Origin: Paenibacillus sp. HW567
GTDB lineage: Bacteria > Bacillota > Bacilli > Paenibacillales > Paenibacillaceae
Length of the DNA: 64,000 nucleotides
Direction of reading: 5' to 3'
NCBI RefSeq assembly: GCF_000374185.1
Contig: NZ_KB910518.1
Span: 594,667 to 658,666, forward strand
The translations under genes and the position numbers were made by a program. Each line of letters opens with the position of its first letter. Position 1 is the stretch's first letter. The notes under the pieces were generated by a model, which was given only the letters and a program-made list of their open reading frames with translations, did not search any database and was not told the DNA's origin. This document shows, piece by piece, positions 61,894 to 64,000 of this stretch.

Positions 61894-63726
61894 ATGACAG
61901 CAAAATCCAGAGTATTCATGCTATTCCTCATTGATCTGGTTATCATCTGGTTCAGTATTGCAACTTCGTATATGTTCCGGTTCTATGATGGCATTCCCCA
62001 TGAGTATATGGTACAAATGCTTCAGTTTGGGCTGATCTCGACCATTGCCATTGGGGGCAGTTTGGTCTATTTCGGCCTATATCGGCGTATGTGGCAGTAT
62101 GCCAGTATTGGAGAAATTGTATCCATCTTCAAGGCTGTTGTCATAGGTGCAGTAATCTCTTATGGTGTCGCATTACTAATCCTTCCAGCACGTGTTCCAT
62201 TTGGGGTAGAGATTAGGGCAATGGAAACGATTTTAGTATTGGTAGGTGGAAGCCGATTCCTTTGGAGAGTTTTTCGCTATGGACGGAACAATACTAAAGA
62301 TACCGAGACTCATGCACTTATTGTAGGGGCTGGAGATTGTGGGATGCTCATTGCCAAAGAAATGATGGGTCCTTCTTTCGCCCAGACGAAGTTAATTGGA
62401 TTCATTGATGATAATCAGAACAAATACCACATGTCAATTCTGGGTCTCCCGGTATTGGGCAACAGATATGATATTCCACGGCTTGTCAAAGAGAAAGAGA
62501 TTCATGAGATTATTATTGCCATGCCTTCTGTATCCAGAACGGAAATCTCCGAAATTATAAACTTGGCGAAGACAACAGGAGCTAAGCTAAAGATTATACC
62601 TGCTCTGAACGATTTGATTGCTGGTAAAATATCCGTGAAGAAGCTTCGTGATGTTAGTGTAGAAGATTTATTGGGACGGGAGCCGATTATCGCCGATCTA
62701 AATGGTATTCTTGGTTATGTTCACAACAAGACAGTTATGGTCACTGGAGCGGGAGGTTCAATTGGCTCGGAGCTGTGCCGTCAGGTTGCACCCTTTGCAC
62801 CAGACAAGCTTTTGCTGCTTGGACACGGAGAGAACAGTATTTATACCATTGAAATGGAACTACGCAAGAGCTTTCCAGAATTGAACGTCATTACAGTCAT
62901 AGCGGATGTTCAGGACCGCAATCGAATGATGGACGTGTTTCGCAGCTATAGACCGCAAGTGGTCTTTCATGCGGCAGCACATAAACACGTTCCCTTGATG
63001 GAGCGAAATCCTTCGGAAGCGATCAAGAATAATGTCTTTGGAACCAGAAATGTAGCGGATTGTGCTGATCGTTATGAGGCAGAACGATTTGTGATGATCT
63101 CTTCGGATAAAGCGGTTAATCCAACTAGCGTAATGGGAGCAACCAAGCGGATTGCAGAAATGTATGTGCAGAGCTTGAATACGACCAGCAGAACCAAGTT
63201 CTCAGCCGTGCGTTTTGGTAATGTACTAGGCAGTAGAGGTAGCGTTATTCCGGCCTTTAAACAGCAGATTGCCGCAGGTGGACCTGTTACCGTTACTCAT
63301 CCTGAAATGGTACGCTATTTCATGACCATTCCCGAGGCTGTTCAATTGGTGATTCAATCAGGCTCCTTCGCCAAGGGTGGTGAGGTATTTGTTCTTGATA
63401 TGGGCGAGCCAGTAAAGATACTTACCTTGGCAGAGGATCTAATTACGCTATCGGGTTATGAGCCTTATAAGGACATAGATATTACTTTCTCTGGTATACG
63501 TGAAGGCGAGAAGTTGTATGAAGAATTGCTGACCGACGAGGAGAATTTAGGTTCTACACAGCATGACCGGATATTTATTGGCAGACCAAATGTGATTAGC
63601 CAGAATCAGCTCGAACTGGAATTCAAACGCTTAGAGCGTGTTCTGACCGAGGAACCTAGTGCAATTCGTGAAGTGATCAACCAGATCGTCCCTATGCAGC
63701 CTGTAGCCCAAGTCGCAATTAGCTAA
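61894..63726 (+). CDS. Membrane-bound NDP-sugar 4,6-dehydratase (CapD/EpsC/PglF type)
   Basis: The 610-residue protein has four N-terminal spans (about residues 8-120). A first Rossmann motif follows ('ALIVGAGDCGMLIAKEMM'), then a catalytic SDR domain starting 'MVTGAGGSIGSELCRQVAPF', with 'FHAAAHKHVPLMERNPSEAIKNNVFGT' and 'SSDKAVNPTSVMGATKRIAEMY'. This family makes 4-keto-6-deoxy sugar nucleotides for polysaccharides. The ATG at 61894 follows TTGGAGG. It continues the exopolysaccharide operon. Confidence 0.92.
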   Translation: MTAKSRVFMLFLIDLVIIWFSIATSYMFRFYDGIPHEYMVQMLQFGLISTIAIGGSLVYFGLYRRMWQYASIGEIVSIFKAVVIGAVISYGVALLILPARVPFGVEIRAMETILVLVGGSRFLWRVFRYGRNNTKDTETHALIVGAGDCGMLIAKEMMGPSFAQTKLIGFIDDNQNKYHMSILGLPVLGNRYDIPRLVKEKEIHEIIIAMPSVSRTEISEIINLAKTTGAKLKIIPALNDLIAGKISVKKLRDVSVEDLLGREPIIADLNGILGYVHNKTVMVTGAGGSIGSELCRQVAPFAPDKLLLLGHGENSIYTIEMELRKSFPELNVITVIADVQDRNRMMDVFRSYRPQVVFHAAAHKHVPLMERNPSEAIKNNVFGTRNVADCADRYEAERFVMISSDKAVNPTSVMGATKRIAEMYVQSLNTTSRTKFSAVRFGNVLGSRGSVIPAFKQQIAAGGPVTVTHPEMVRYFMTIPEAVQLVIQSGSFAKGGEVFVLDMGEPVKILTLAEDLITLSGYEPYKDIDITFSGIREGEKLYEELLTDEENLGSTQHDRIFIGRPNVISQNQLELEFKRLERVLTEEPSAIREVINQIVPMQPVAQVAIS

Positions 63727-63748
63727 CATTTTTTAACGGAGGATTACT

Positions 63749-64000
63749 ATGTTCAACAAAAGATGGAAGAGAATATTGGCATGGTCTCTGTCGGTAGTTT
63801 TAGTATTAGTAATTGGCGGTTTGTTTGCTGCTAACTATGTAGTAGATAGACTTATGAGCTCAATGGCGGATGGGTTAAATGTGGAGACGGAAGAAACAAT
63901 TAATACAGATCAAGTAGCAGGGACAGTTTCAACAACAGCACCAGCGCCTACAGCTAGCAATAATTTAAATGCATCGACAGAGAGTGCAACTCCTGTGGCT
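63749..64000 (+). CDS. Membrane-anchored protein, 5' part (truncated by window end)
   Basis: The first 84 codons are visible, open to the window end. ACGGAGGA lies just upstream of the ATG. The N-terminus is basic (MFNKRWKR) followed by one span (about residues 10-30), then a short acidic segment and a Thr/Ser/Ala/Pro-rich linker. This looks like a membrane-tethered extracellular protein of the exopolysaccharide locus (for example a LytR-type or glycanase protein), but no domain is visible, so no function is given. Confidence 0.7.
   Translation, partial: MFNKRWKRILAWSLSVVLVLVIGGLFAANYVVDRLMSSMADGLNVETEETINTDQVAGTVSTTAPAPTASNNLNASTESATPVA

Overview
The window comes from a low-to-moderate GC, endospore-forming Firmicute, almost certainly a nitrogen-fixing Paenibacillus. 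The signs are a compact nifB-H-D-K-E-N-X-orf-hesA-nifV operon, a gerM-rph-rdgB block, a ysoA/tig/clp/lon/engB block as in Bacillus, SLH surface proteins, T-box and yybP-ykoY riboswitches, and GlnR-type operators. The species was not determined; nothing here was compared with a database. Layout: (1) 1-2000: the 3' end of an SLH-domain surface protein, then a convergent TerC-family membrane protein behind a manganese riboswitch. (2) 2000-13383: the nif operon. It has a sigma-A promoter bracketed by two GlnR-like sites, a repeat-rich leader, ten closely packed genes and a terminator after nifV. NifB makes the NifB-co precursor, NifEN and NifX carry and mature it, NifV supplies homocitrate, NifDK is the enzyme and NifH its reductase. 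(3) 13.4-28.6 kb: housekeeping and accessory genes: HAD phosphatase, GH13 glucosidase, methyltransferase, MBL hydrolase, PgpA-like protein, gerM-rph-rdgB, a NfeD/SPFH membrane-microdomain pair, a cupin, an aldo/keto reductase and asparagine synthetase. (4) 28.8-44.3 kb: a 15.4 kb segment bounded by two identical tRNA-Arg(UCU) genes in opposite orientation, each followed by the same repeat architecture. Inside lie argS (with an Arg T-box and a MITE-like insertion in its leader), a SWIM/SNF2 helicase, an ABC exporter with its TetR repressor and operator, a lipoprotein, a stalk-domain propeller protein, and pstS-pstC-pstA without pstB. (5) 44.4-57.2 kb: the proteostasis block: ysoA-like, tig, clpP, clpX, ispG, a nuclease-like/winged-helix protein, lonB, lonA and engB. 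(6) 57.3-64 kb: the start of an exopolysaccharide locus: PHP tyrosine phosphatase, SLH protein, Wzz-type modulator, BY-kinase, NDP-sugar dehydratase and a truncated membrane-anchored protein. The most unusual material is non-coding: three arrays of a 51-bp palindromic repeat, a tandemly triplicated tRNA 3'-end plus terminator unit, the large inverted tRNA duplication, an 11-bp phased CTAG-rich array, a MITE-like element in the argS leader, and a hairpin leader element shared by nifB and an unrelated cupin gene.
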